Assembly (NCBI GenBank): GCA_021160785.1
Contig: JAGHBX010000528.1
Span: forward strand, 1-27,014
Reading direction: 5' to 3'
DNA from: Planctomycetota bacterium
GTDB lineage: Bacteria > Planctomycetota > Phycisphaerae > Sedimentisphaerales > Anaerohalosphaeraceae
Length of the DNA stretch: 27,014 nucleotides
Under the pieces are notes generated by a model. That model was not told where the DNA came from. It ran no database searches and saw only the letters and a program-made list of their open reading frames with translations. Shown piece by piece: positions 8,238 to 16,747 of the stretch. The translations under genes were made by a program, and so were the position numbers. How positions within the stretch are numbered: the stretch's first letter is position 1; every line of letters begins with the position of its first letter.

Positions 8238-11200
8238 ATGAAATCGCGATACATTCTGTTTGTCGTAATGGCGGTTATCGTTACTTCGCTTTCGACGGCT
8301 GCCTTCGCCGCCAAAGGGCTCAAGACTCGCCCACGCCAAGAGGGGGGAGTTGTTCCCATGGAAAGCCTTGTCGGCTGGTGGAAGCTCGATGGCAACGCCA
8401 ACGACAGTTCCGGCAATAACAATCATGGCGCCCTTCTTGGCGACCCTAAATGGGTGGCCGGGAAGACAGGCGGCGCGATGGAATTCGAAGGCGACGATGC
8501 CGTTGACCTTGGCAATCCGAGTATTCTTGACTTCGGGACAGGCGATTGGACTGTATGTGCCTGGATAAAAACTACGTACACTGGCAGAAAAGGCACCATA
8601 TTTGCTAACGGCGGAGGTGAGGGCGGCGGAATACGGTACACGTTGTGTCTGGGCGAACACAAGAAAAAAGCGCCGGATAGAATGACTCTGACCGTTGATG
8701 ACGATCTCAACAAGGGTGAAGTAAGGGGTAGAACCATAGTTGCTGATGGTCAGTGGCATCATGTCGTCGGGATGAGAGATGGAACTACCTTGCGTGTGTA
8801 TGTCGATGGGACCCTGGACGCAACCGAAGCCATACCTGCCGACTACAACCTTTCCGGTACATCTCAACATAACGCCTGTATCGGAGCAATATGGCATCAC
8901 GAGGACGGCATCCTGCAGAAGTATTTTATGGGCTTGGTTGACGACATTCTCATCTACAGCCGGGCGCTGACGCAGAAAGAGATTCAGGGCATGGTGGGCC
9001 AACAACTCCTTGCCTCGGCTCGTGAGGCGGCGGATGAGATCGAAATGGGCGTCCGCGAAGTCAAAGCCCAGCCCCTGCCATCGACCGGGGCGGCGATTCT
9101 TTCGGTCGAAGAGGGCGACGGAGTCGTCGAGCTTAAAACCAGCGAACTGAACGTGCGGGTGCAAAAAGATCCCTGGCGAATCTCCGTGTTCGATAAGAAC
9201 GGCCGCCTGTTGACCCGCCAGAGCGCGGGCAAGGCGCTGCAATATGGGGAGCAACGCGTTATGCGCGTGCGGGACCATAAGTCGCTAGGCCGGGTCAAGA
9301 TAGTCAAGCGCGACCCGCCGTACTACCACGCCGAGGACGAGGCCGTGATCGTGGGAGAATCGGTGCGCTTCAACTGCGAAACGAGCGGAGGCGAAACTGG
9401 GGCACAAGTCCATATTACCTTCCGCAACCCATCGGTCTTTTCGGTATGGATGACCGTGCCGGGGAAAATCGAAACGACCGGGGAGATGTTCGAATCCTCG
9501 CCGAGCGAGCATTTTCTCGGTTTGGGCGAATGCTGGGACGCTAAGTCGCTCGATCTCAAGGGGCTGTCGGTAACGATGCGGAACAAGAAGGGAACACCCG
9601 ACCAGGGCGGTTATGTGCCGTTCTACCTCAGCACCCGGGGCTATGGAATCCTGGTCGATAACTATCTGAAGGTGAAATTTGATTTCTCCGATGACGATTC
9701 CGTGGCCATCGAGGCCCCAAGCATCGCCGACAGCGAGGACGGGGATGGCTATTTCGAAGGCACGTCGATGCTGTGGTACTTCTACTATGGTCCCGATCCG
9801 CTGGACGTGATCGACCGGTTTACCGAGCACGTCTCGCGCCCGGCCATGCCGCCATCCTGGTCCCTCTTTACCACGTGGCAGTGGCGCGACACGAGCGACC
9901 AGAAGGTTGTCTACGAGGACGCCAAGGGCATGCGCCAGGCCCGAATCCCCTGCGGACTGATCTGGGTCGACCGGCCCTGGGCGACCGGTGACGACAACAT
10001 GCCACCGCCGTTCGAATGGCAGTCCGACAGGTTCCCCAACGGGCACCAGATGTTTATGGACCTCAACGAGATGGGCTACAAGACGGGCGTCTGGGTGGCC
10101 AAAAACCTGTACGGCGATATGGACAACCCGGCCCTGGTCCGCAAGCTCAAGGCCGATGCGCAGCCGTGGCTCCGACGCGACAACTGCCAGATGTACAAGA
10201 TCGACCGCGGCAACACGCAGCGGATGGACCCGTATTTCACCTGTCAGGCCTATTGGAAAGCGTGGGACGAGGTCTTCAAGGGGGATTTCGTGACCCTGCC
10301 GAGGGTCATCGCATTTCGCGGCCAGAAATATGTCAACGGCAAGTGGCCCGGCGACAACGCAAAGAATTTCGAATATTCAAGTGGCCTCAGGGCCAACATA
10401 GGCGCCATGCTGAACTTAGCCATAGCTGGATTCCCGTTCTGGGGCTCGGACACAGGGGGCTTCTCCGACCCCGAAGGCAACGAAGTGACCGTCAGGTGGG
10501 CGCAGTTCAGTTCGATGTGTGCTATCTTCCAGACGGCGGGCATTCCGTACCAGTACCCGAAAAAATACCGCGATATATATCGACAGTACGCCGAACACTA
10601 TACCCGTATGTTCCCCTACCGATGGACATATGCAAAGCTCGCGCATGAAAAGGGATATCCGATCTGCCGTGCCCTGGCCTTGCACTACCCGGACGACGCC
10701 AATTGCTACGGCAAAAAATTCGAATACCTGTTCGGGGAGTGGATTCTGGTTGCCCCGGTAGTGGAATATGCAACCCAGCGCGAGGTGTATTTGCCCGAAG
10801 GGAAATGGATCGACTGGTGGGACGGCACGGTCCACACCGGTCCGGCTGCGATTACCTACGCGGCGGAGGTCGACAAGTTGCCAATGCTGGTAAAAGCCGG
10901 CGCGATCATCCCGATGATCGATGTCCAGCAGACTTGGCTTGAACCCTCGTCTGGCCGGTTGACCTTACGGATTTATCCAGAAGGCAAATCACAGTTCACT
11001 ATTGCAGGTGACGACAAGGTCTATCCTGGCCGTAGCGAACCGTACACGGATCTGAAGGAAACGGAAATCAAATGCCATCAAGTAGATGGCCGGATAGATA
11101 TCGATATCAGCCCATCCGAGATATCCTACATGCTTGAAGTCCACAGCGGCAGGATGCCGGCTTCTGTATGGCTCAATGGCGACAAGCTCAAACGGTGTAC

Positions 11201-11336
11201 CGACAAGACCTCTCTGGAGAAGACAGATTCCGGCTGGACGTTCGAGCAGTTCGCAGGCCCGGCTGTATGGATCAAGGTGCCGGGCCAAGCTGCTGCTCGC
11301 CACGCGATCAGAATAATGCTTGAAAGTATCGAGTAG
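8238..11336 (+). CDS. LamG domain-GH31 glycosidase, secreted
   Basis: The product is 1032 residues from the ATG at 8238, chosen because AAGGAGGA lies just upstream; an ATG at 8205 would prepend a lysine-rich stretch. The signal peptide ends near AAFA. Residues about 43-255 are a LamG/concanavalin-like domain (LVGWWKLDGNANDSSGNNNHG, WTVCAWIK, DGQWHHVVGM, GLVDDILIYSRAL), likely carbohydrate-binding. Residues about 287-520 are the N-terminal beta domain of GH31. The TIM barrel starts near residue 537 (WSLFTTWQWRD) and has the nucleophile D656 in MYKIDRGN, the acid/base D706 in KWPGDN, and GFPFWGSDTGGF. C-terminal beta domains follow. GH31 enzymes are retaining alpha-glycosidases (alpha-glucosidase, xylosidase, galactosidase and others); the sequence alone does not fix the substrate. 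It lies 53 bases behind the GH28 gene and 46 bases before the next. Confidence 0.92.
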   Translation: MKSRYILFVVMAVIVTSLSTAAFAAKGLKTRPRQEGGVVPMESLVGWWKLDGNANDSSGNNNHGALLGDPKWVAGKTGGAMEFEGDDAVDLGNPSILDFGTGDWTVCAWIKTTYTGRKGTIFANGGGEGGGIRYTLCLGEHKKKAPDRMTLTVDDDLNKGEVRGRTIVADGQWHHVVGMRDGTTLRVYVDGTLDATEAIPADYNLSGTSQHNACIGAIWHHEDGILQKYFMGLVDDILIYSRALTQKEIQGMVGQQLLASAREAADEIEMGVREVKAQPLPSTGAAILSVEEGDGVVELKTSELNVRVQKDPWRISVFDKNGRLLTRQSAGKALQYGEQRVMRVRDHKSLGRVKIVKRDPPYYHAEDEAVIVGESVRFNCETSGGETGAQVHITFRNPSVFSVWMTVPGKIETTGEMFESSPSEHFLGLGECWDAKSLDLKGLSVTMRNKKGTPDQGGYVPFYLSTRGYGILVDNYLKVKFDFSDDDSVAIEAPSIADSEDGDGYFEGTSMLWYFYYGPDPLDVIDRFTEHVSRPAMPPSWSLFTTWQWRDTSDQKVVYEDAKGMRQARIPCGLIWVDRPWATGDDNMPPPFEWQSDRFPNGHQMFMDLNEMGYKTGVWVAKNLYGDMDNPALVRKLKADAQPWLRRDNCQMYKIDRGNTQRMDPYFTCQAYWKAWDEVFKGDFVTLPRVIAFRGQKYVNGKWPGDNAKNFEYSSGLRANIGAMLNLAIAGFPFWGSDTGGFSDPEGNEVTVRWAQFSSMCAIFQTAGIPYQYPKKYRDIYRQYAEHYTRMFPYRWTYAKLAHEKGYPICRALALHYPDDANCYGKKFEYLFGEWILVAPVVEYATQREVYLPEGKWIDWWDGTVHTGPAAITYAAEVDKLPMLVKAGAIIPMIDVQQTWLEPSSGRLTLRIYPEGKSQFTIAGDDKVYPGRSEPYTDLKETEIKCHQVDGRIDIDISPSEISYMLEVHSGRMPASVWLNGDKLKRCTDKTSLEKTDSGWTFEQFAGPAVWIKVPGQAAARHAIRIMLESIE

Positions 11337-11382
11337 AATTGTTAAGCCGACAAAAGTGAATTCTTAACACTGGAGAAGACCT

Positions 11383-14300
11383 ATGAAAGTCCAACACTCC
11401 CTCGTACCGGCTGTTACCATTATTTTGTCTGTTTTTTTCGCGGTTGGCGTTCCGCCAGCCGCCCTGGCGGACAACGAACCGGCCGGTCTTGTTGGCCGGT
11501 GGGATTTTGACGACGGCACCGGCAAGGACCTTTCCGGCAACGGCAACGACGCCGTGTTGGGAGGAGGCACTGTTTACTCTCTCGGTAAAGGCCGGGCGTG
11601 TATCCAACTTACGGAAGATGACGAACCGATGCGTATTCCGGCGGCCGAGAACTCTGTGCTGGCCATTTCGCACGGTACGATATGCTTCTGGCTAAACGCC
11701 GGCTGGGACAGGTCAACCATTCTGGAATACGATAATAGCGCGGTTGTACTCAATCAGTACCGCGGTGATTTCCAGGTGCGCTTTAAGGGCGAAGATGACT
11801 TCGTGTATGGGGCTGGAATCCTGGATTACGACTGGCCGAAGTATGATATGCGAGAGTGGGCCTTCTATGGGCATCCAAGAGCCGCGATAGGCGATTCCGA
11901 ATGGCGCCTGTTTGCCGTGGCTTACGACGTTAAGGGCAAAAAGATCATCGGCTGGCGGGATGGCGAGCTTATTTCGGTCGTCGATCTGTCAACTGTTAAA
12001 ATGGAGCCCCTCAAGCGGGACGGCCTGGGCAAGATTACCACGGGCGAAGGCTTCAGAGGCTTCATAGACGACCTGCGTATCTACAATACCTTACTCACCA
12101 ATGCCGACATTCGCCAAATATACAACTCAACTAAATCTGTCTATGCGGGCAGAGACGATACGATTGCCCATGACAAGAAACAAGAGACCTACAAGTATCG
12201 CAAAGAGGACCACACCCTCTATCAGGCATGGCTCCAATATAATCCCACAGAGTCACGCAGTCAGAATCTCTTGAAGTGCATCGTTGCCGAAGGCAAAAAC
12301 TCAACTGTCAAGACGGCGGCGTCTGAGTTGACCGACGCGACCGAATCCATGTTCGCGTTCAAGCCTTCGGTTAAAACAAAGTCCGTCTCGGGCGAGAAAG
12401 TCATCCTGGGAACAGCCGAGACCTCGATCTGGATTCGCAGGCACGCCGACGAATTAGGACTGGACCGAATCGAGGAAGACGGATTTCTCATCAAAGCCGT
12501 CAACGACGGCCGCGATAAAACGCTTGTCATTGCGGGAAAGATTCCAGCGGGCGTTATTTTTGGCGCGTTCGACCTCATTCGCCGCATACAGTTGGGACAG
12601 GACCCGGGCAAACTCGATGTGCTCGAAAATCCGCAGATTCCCATTAGAATGGTCGATCATTGGGCTTATTTTCGCGGACTGAAACACGACGCGTGGCGCG
12701 GCGGCGGCAGAGACGATTCGATCTATAGTTGGGAAGAATTGCGGACGGGTGATACGAAGCTAATCCGCGACTGGGTGCGGATGATGGCGTCTGCCGGCTG
12801 GAACGCAATCTGCCCGAGCGAGGTCAACTGGGACTACCGCAATAATTTCCTTGACCACCTTGACGAGGTCGAGATTCTTGCCGGTATCCTCCGCGACTAC
12901 GGAATGAAACTCTATTGGAGCCCGAGCTACCTGCTGGCGCTCGAACAAGAGACAGCCGACAAGCTCTATGCCAGAGTCCCCGACTTCGGCGGGTATATGA
13001 TGAAGATGGGTTCTGAAAAACAGAACGGCGACCCGCGGCCACCTATGGTCAACCGCATCGCCGACACGGTTTTACCATACGGCGGCTATGTGCTGGTTCG
13101 CGGTTTTGTTTACGGCAACTTGCGTTACACCCCTGAGCCCTATCGCACTCTTATTCCGCATGACATTTTCGCCCCCAATGACGGTAAGTTTCGTGAGAAC
13201 GTTGTTATTGTACCAAAGGGCAGTGCCGGAGACTGGGATTATTCGGCACCGATTCCGGCAATGGACGGCGCCATGAAAAAGACCCTGTCCGGCAGTGAGT
13301 TGGTCATCGATAAGAGTTTTCCCAGTTCCTGGGTCGAAAAGTGGAAGTGGTGGCTGGAACAAGATACGTATTGCGACGGCCCGGGCAGTTTGAACAAGTC
13401 CATTGCCCATTGCATCATGGGAGTTGCGATGATAAGCCCGTCGCCGGCCTGGACGAGTTCGCCGCTTAACCAGGTAAACTACTACGGGCTGGGGCGTCTT
13501 GCCTGGAATCCCGATCGTTCGCTAGAGGAGATTTATAACGAGTGGATTGTTCAGACGTTCGGTAATGATCCTGAAGTGATAGACACTGTCAAGAGGATCC
13601 TGTTCATGTCCGATGACGTGGCCCGCAAGCTCTATATGTATCGCGGCTATCGAGGCATCTGGATCGACAAGGGCGATGAGAAATTGGTTGAGAATAAAAT
13701 GCCTTATACGATTAACCGTGACAAAATCGGTCCGACTTCACCTGAGCTGCAGAAAAGGATTCTCGCTCAGTATTCGCCAGGGCTGCGCCAAATATATGGA
13801 GACCCGCTGAGAAGTGAGGAGTTTCTCTCTGCCTTCCATACCAGAGGCTATGACTACCGTCTTTCCATCGGGCGTACTTTGATCGAAGATATTTACGGTG
13901 GGATGGAAGAAGCAGTACAAATAGCCGGGCAGATGGCCAAACTATGGAAGACGCTTGACGGCAAAATCGATCAGCACCGGTTCGAGTACACACTGAAAAA
14001 CCTGGTCGATTTTATTGCCGATTCGCAGGGTACTCGGGACAATACGGTTGAAGCGTTCGAAGAACATACAGGCCAAAAACGCGCCGACGCCCTTTCTCGT
14101 TTGACAAAATCAAAACTCGCCGCCGTCGGCACGTACAACGTACGTCATTTCGGTGCAGTCGGCGACGGGACGGCCAATGATGCACCGGCCATCAACAAGG
14201 CGATTGACGTCTGCAACAAAGCCGGCGGCGGGACCGTGTTCGTGCCGTCCGGTTTCTATACAACAGGTTCGATTCACCTCAAGAGCAACGTTACCCTTGC

Positions 14301-15522
14301 GATTGATAATGGCGCTATACTGAAAGCCATGCCCGGCATGATGGACCCGTGGGAACCCAACCCGAACGACAAAGGCCTGATGGATGCTGCATACTACCAT
14401 TGGGAGGCCTCGCTCATCTGGGGCAAAAACCTGGAAAATGTGAAGATATACGGACCGGGAACCCTTGATGGCTCGGCGCTGACCCGAAGCAGCAAAGTCG
14501 CAAAAGGAACCGGCGACAAAGGCATTGCCCTGAAGCTCTGCAAAAACGTCGAGATACGAAATCTCAACATCAAAAAGGGCGGCCACTATGCAATCCTCTC
14601 CACCGGTTGCGAGAATGTGCTCGTAGATAACGTCACCATCAAGACCGACCGTGACGGACTAAACTTGTCCCAGTGTAAAAACGTTCTGGTCGCTTACTGC
14701 CATATCAATGCGGTCCGCTATGAAGACGGCCGACCCGCCGGCGGCGACGATGCTATAAAGTTCGGCAGCGATCTGTCTTTAGGCAAAGCTCGACCCTGCG
14801 AGAACATAACCGTCAAAAACTGCTATCTCGCAAGCGGGTGCAACACTCTCCAATTCGGCTCGGAGACCATCGGGTCGTTCAAGAACATCCGTTTCGAAAA
14901 CATAACGATCAGACGCGCCGGCAAAGCCGGTATAAGTATCACCTCCAACGACGGCAGCATCCTCGACGGTATCCATTACAAGGACATAAGGATGGAGAAA
15001 ACCTTTGCGCCGATCTTCATCAAACTCTCCGACGTCGCCCGTGTGCCCAAAGGTACATACAAACGCGGCGCAATTCGCAACATCACATTCGAGAACATCA
15101 CGGCGACCGACTGTTTCTCGTATTTCAAGAACCGCCAGATGCCCTCGGTTATCTGGGGCAAACCCGGCAGCCCCATAGAAAATATCACGTTCACAAATAT
15201 TAGCATTACAGAGAAGGGGGGCCACACCGCGTCGGAGGCTTCTTTGGATCCGAAAGAAAACGACGAACGCTTCCCGCGCCACGTAGGAGCCATCCCCGCC
15301 TATGCCTGGTACCTGCGCCACGTCAGGAACGTTCGTTTCAAAGACTGCAATTTCGGATACGAAACCAACGACGACCGCCCGGCAATGGTAGTCGACGATG
15401 GAATAAATGTCACATTAGACGAATCTTATCTCCATCAAGGTTCTAATTGTGGTTCGCGGATCCTAACCCGCAACGGAGCCAGGATAATTCACGTCCAGGG
15501 CAAAGCCAATCGACGGCAATGA
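11383..15522 (+). CDS. LamG-GH67-GH28 multi-domain glycosidase, secreted
   Basis: The 1379-residue product starts at an ATG behind GGAG. The signal peptide ends near ALA-D. Residues about 35-250 are a LamG domain (GLVGRWDFDDGTGKDLSGNG). Residues about 330-905 match GH67 alpha-glucuronidases: an N-terminal part (DKTLVIAGKIPAGVIFGAFD), HWAYFRG, VPDFGGYMMK followed by E545 in GSEKQ, the GDWDY segment with D619, and YYGLGRLAWNPDRSLEEIYN with EWIVQTFG. Residues about 915-1379 are a second enzyme, GH28: YNVRHFGAVGDGTANDAPA, TDRDGLNLSQC with D1091, GGDDAIKFGS with D1122 and D1123, LQFGSETIG. GH67 releases (4-O-methyl)glucuronate from the end of xylo-oligosaccharides and GH28 cleaves galacturonides (family knowledge). 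Having both in one secreted chain is unusual, because known GH67 enzymes are mostly intracellular or cell-bound. No frameshift is visible at the junction. Confidence 0.9.
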   Translation: MKVQHSLVPAVTIILSVFFAVGVPPAALADNEPAGLVGRWDFDDGTGKDLSGNGNDAVLGGGTVYSLGKGRACIQLTEDDEPMRIPAAENSVLAISHGTICFWLNAGWDRSTILEYDNSAVVLNQYRGDFQVRFKGEDDFVYGAGILDYDWPKYDMREWAFYGHPRAAIGDSEWRLFAVAYDVKGKKIIGWRDGELISVVDLSTVKMEPLKRDGLGKITTGEGFRGFIDDLRIYNTLLTNADIRQIYNSTKSVYAGRDDTIAHDKKQETYKYRKEDHTLYQAWLQYNPTESRSQNLLKCIVAEGKNSTVKTAASELTDATESMFAFKPSVKTKSVSGEKVILGTAETSIWIRRHADELGLDRIEEDGFLIKAVNDGRDKTLVIAGKIPAGVIFGAFDLIRRIQLGQDPGKLDVLENPQIPIRMVDHWAYFRGLKHDAWRGGGRDDSIYSWEELRTGDTKLIRDWVRMMASAGWNAICPSEVNWDYRNNFLDHLDEVEILAGILRDYGMKLYWSPSYLLALEQETADKLYARVPDFGGYMMKMGSEKQNGDPRPPMVNRIADTVLPYGGYVLVRGFVYGNLRYTPEPYRTLIPHDIFAPNDGKFRENVVIVPKGSAGDWDYSAPIPAMDGAMKKTLSGSELVIDKSFPSSWVEKWKWWLEQDTYCDGPGSLNKSIAHCIMGVAMISPSPAWTSSPLNQVNYYGLGRLAWNPDRSLEEIYNEWIVQTFGNDPEVIDTVKRILFMSDDVARKLYMYRGYRGIWIDKGDEKLVENKMPYTINRDKIGPTSPELQKRILAQYSPGLRQIYGDPLRSEEFLSAFHTRGYDYRLSIGRTLIEDIYGGMEEAVQIAGQMAKLWKTLDGKIDQHRFEYTLKNLVDFIADSQGTRDNTVEAFEEHTGQKRADALSRLTKSKLAAVGTYNVRHFGAVGDGTANDAPAINKAIDVCNKAGGGTVFVPSGFYTTGSIHLKSNVTLAIDNGAILKAMPGMMDPWEPNPNDKGLMDAAYYHWEASLIWGKNLENVKIYGPGTLDGSALTRSSKVAKGTGDKGIALKLCKNVEIRNLNIKKGGHYAILSTGCENVLVDNVTIKTDRDGLNLSQCKNVLVAYCHINAVRYEDGRPAGGDDAIKFGSDLSLGKARPCENITVKNCYLASGCNTLQFGSETIGSFKNIRFENITIRRAGKAGISITSNDGSILDGIHYKDIRMEKTFAPIFIKLSDVARVPKGTYKRGAIRNITFENITATDCFSYFKNRQMPSVIWGKPGSPIENITFTNISITEKGGHTASEASLDPKENDERFPRHVGAIPAYAWYLRHVRNVRFKDCNFGYETNDDRPAMVVDDGINVTLDESYLHQGSNCGSRILTRNGARIIHVQGKANRRQ

Positions 15523-15568
15523 GGATTCCGACACTCGCATCGCCGATATCTCGCCAAAAGGCCTCCTG

Positions 15569-15676
15569 TTAAAGGTCGATGATGTAATCGATGTCCCAGC
15601 CCTTGTCCTTCCAGCGCTGCATCGCCCAGCACACTTCGAGGGTGTGAGGGACCCGGATTGGTAACGTAAATGTCTG
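15569..15676 (-). pseudogene. Coding-like tail in frame behind the TGA stop of the pseudopilin gene
   Basis: Directly after the TGA of the neighbouring gene, the same frame stays open for 35 codons to a TAA at 15569-15571. The translation looks like the end of a real protein: it includes RVPHTLEVCWAMQ and RWKDKGWDIDYIIDL, rich in Trp and with codon use like the neighbours. There is no own start or ribosome site. It may be a relic of another gene, or an extension lost by a stop mutation. I do not recognise the family, and I saw no selenocysteine insertion element. Confidence 0.4.
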
Positions 15677-16606
15677 TCAGTGGAGGGCGTTTATGGGCAA
15701 GTAGAATCGACCCGGGCCGATGCCCTCGGGGTATGGTTCGCCGGTGGATATCTTCCAGATGACTTTCATGCTCTCGACATCGCCGGCGGAATAGCTTTCG
15801 ACATGGCCGTCGGTGTAGCCGGCGTTGAGCTTGATTTCGATGGAGGCAAGCATATCATCGATCCTGCGGCTGCGCGACCAGTAAGCCGAGGAAAGCAGTG
15901 TTCCCCGTGTGATTGAGGCGCCCTTGAGTTTTTCACAACTGCCGAAGGCGTTTCGGCTGCGGTGGTGGTCAAAGCCGAAATAGTCGCTGACGAGCAGTTT
16001 GCTTTGCGTGCGTCCGCCGTCGCCGGTGCGCGGCCCGTAAAACAGGCGAGTTCTGCCGGGCAGATACCCCGTGTAGTTCCAGTAGAAACAGTACGTGCCG
16101 CTGACGGGATCCCCAACGGGTCCCGTGTCGGGATTGTCCCACTCATCGCCGGCGTCCCAGGCGGCCTGAAGGTATCTGTACTTTGCCGGCGAACCGGTGC
16201 AGTACATGATATCGGCGTCGGGGATGTAGGGTTGCAAGTACTCACTCATGGACCGGTGCAGTCGCGGCGACCTGGCCCGGTAGCCGGTCAGCATCATCGG
16301 TTCCTGCCAGTTCCAGTTGAACCCAAACCCAATGGTAGCGACGGATTCGGGGTATCGATTGTCATTGTCAAGCGTAAACAGGACGGCGGTGTTTGTGATT
16401 TGCTTCTGGTTGGCGGAGTTGACCACACGGCGGGCCAGTCGCTTTATCCTGGCCATCGACGGCACGAGAATGGCGGACAAGAGTGAGATGACAGCGACTA
16501 CTACCAGCAGTTCGATGATGGTGAATCCCCACAGGCTGCATCCGTCTTGAACAGGTTTGTACTTCCGTCGAAGAATCGTAGCCCCTCCCTGCCAGTCGTT
16601 ACCCAA
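15677..16606 (-). CDS. Pseudopilin-like protein with prepilin N-terminal methylation motif
   Basis: The core is the prepilin cleavage and methylation segment G-FTIIELLVVVAVISLLSA followed by ILVPSMARIKR, a charged helix, then a globular part ending in NAGYTDGHVESYS, the C-terminal DGH region typical of planctomycete DUF1559-like/type II pseudopilins. These proteins are cut after Gly by prepilin peptidase and built into or associated with a type II secretion or pilus-like fibre (family knowledge). The start is uncertain. The open frame reaches a TTG at 16654, with ATGs at 16636 and 16624, but a good promoter (16627-16654) covers that part. I use the TTG at 16606, behind GAGGG; an ATT at 16576, behind GGGAGGGG, would give a short basic leader of normal length. 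It is the last gene of the minus-strand run. Confidence 0.8.
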   Translation of the reverse strand: MGNDWQGGATILRRKYKPVQDGCSLWGFTIIELLVVVAVISLLSAILVPSMARIKRLARRVVNSANQKQITNTAVLFTLDNDNRYPESVATIGFGFNWNWQEPMMLTGYRARSPRLHRSMSEYLQPYIPDADIMYCTGSPAKYRYLQAAWDAGDEWDNPDTGPVGDPVSGTYCFYWNYTGYLPGRTRLFYGPRTGDGGRTQSKLLVSDYFGFDHHRSRNAFGSCEKLKGASITRGTLLSSAYWSRSRRIDDMLASIEIKLNAGYTDGHVESYSAGDVESMKVIWKISTGEPYPEGIGPGRFYLPINALH

Positions 16607-16626
16607 ACATCCCTCGTCAGGCATAT

Positions 16627-16654
16627 ATTGTACCATAACACCGTCGCCTTGCAA
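16627..16654 (-). promoter_or_regulatory. Sigma70-type promoter with extended -10, pseudopilin gene
   Basis: On the minus strand TTGCAA (16654-16649) and TACAAT (16632-16627) are separated by 16 bases, and TGG directly precedes the -10 hexamer, making an extended -10. Transcription would start near 16620, which excludes the upstream ATGs as start codons. This is a sequence match only. Confidence 0.45.
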
Positions 16655-16747
16655 GTATTAACAGGTCGGAATCTGTGCCCGCTGCCAAAAAAGAAGCGGT
16701 CGCACGGACAATCCGGCCCCTGCGGCCGCAAAAAAACGCCGGTCTTG

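Noticed and set aside
15677..15679. Selenocysteine reading of the TGA before the coding-like tail
   Set aside because: No convincing hairpin follows at the position needed for a bacterial selenocysteine insertion element, and pseudopilins are not selenoproteins.
16690..16745. Terminator candidate around TGCGGCCGCA behind the beta-helix gene
   Set aside because: The palindrome and nearby CCGGC/GCCGG pairs do not give a compact stem followed by a T run on the minus strand.
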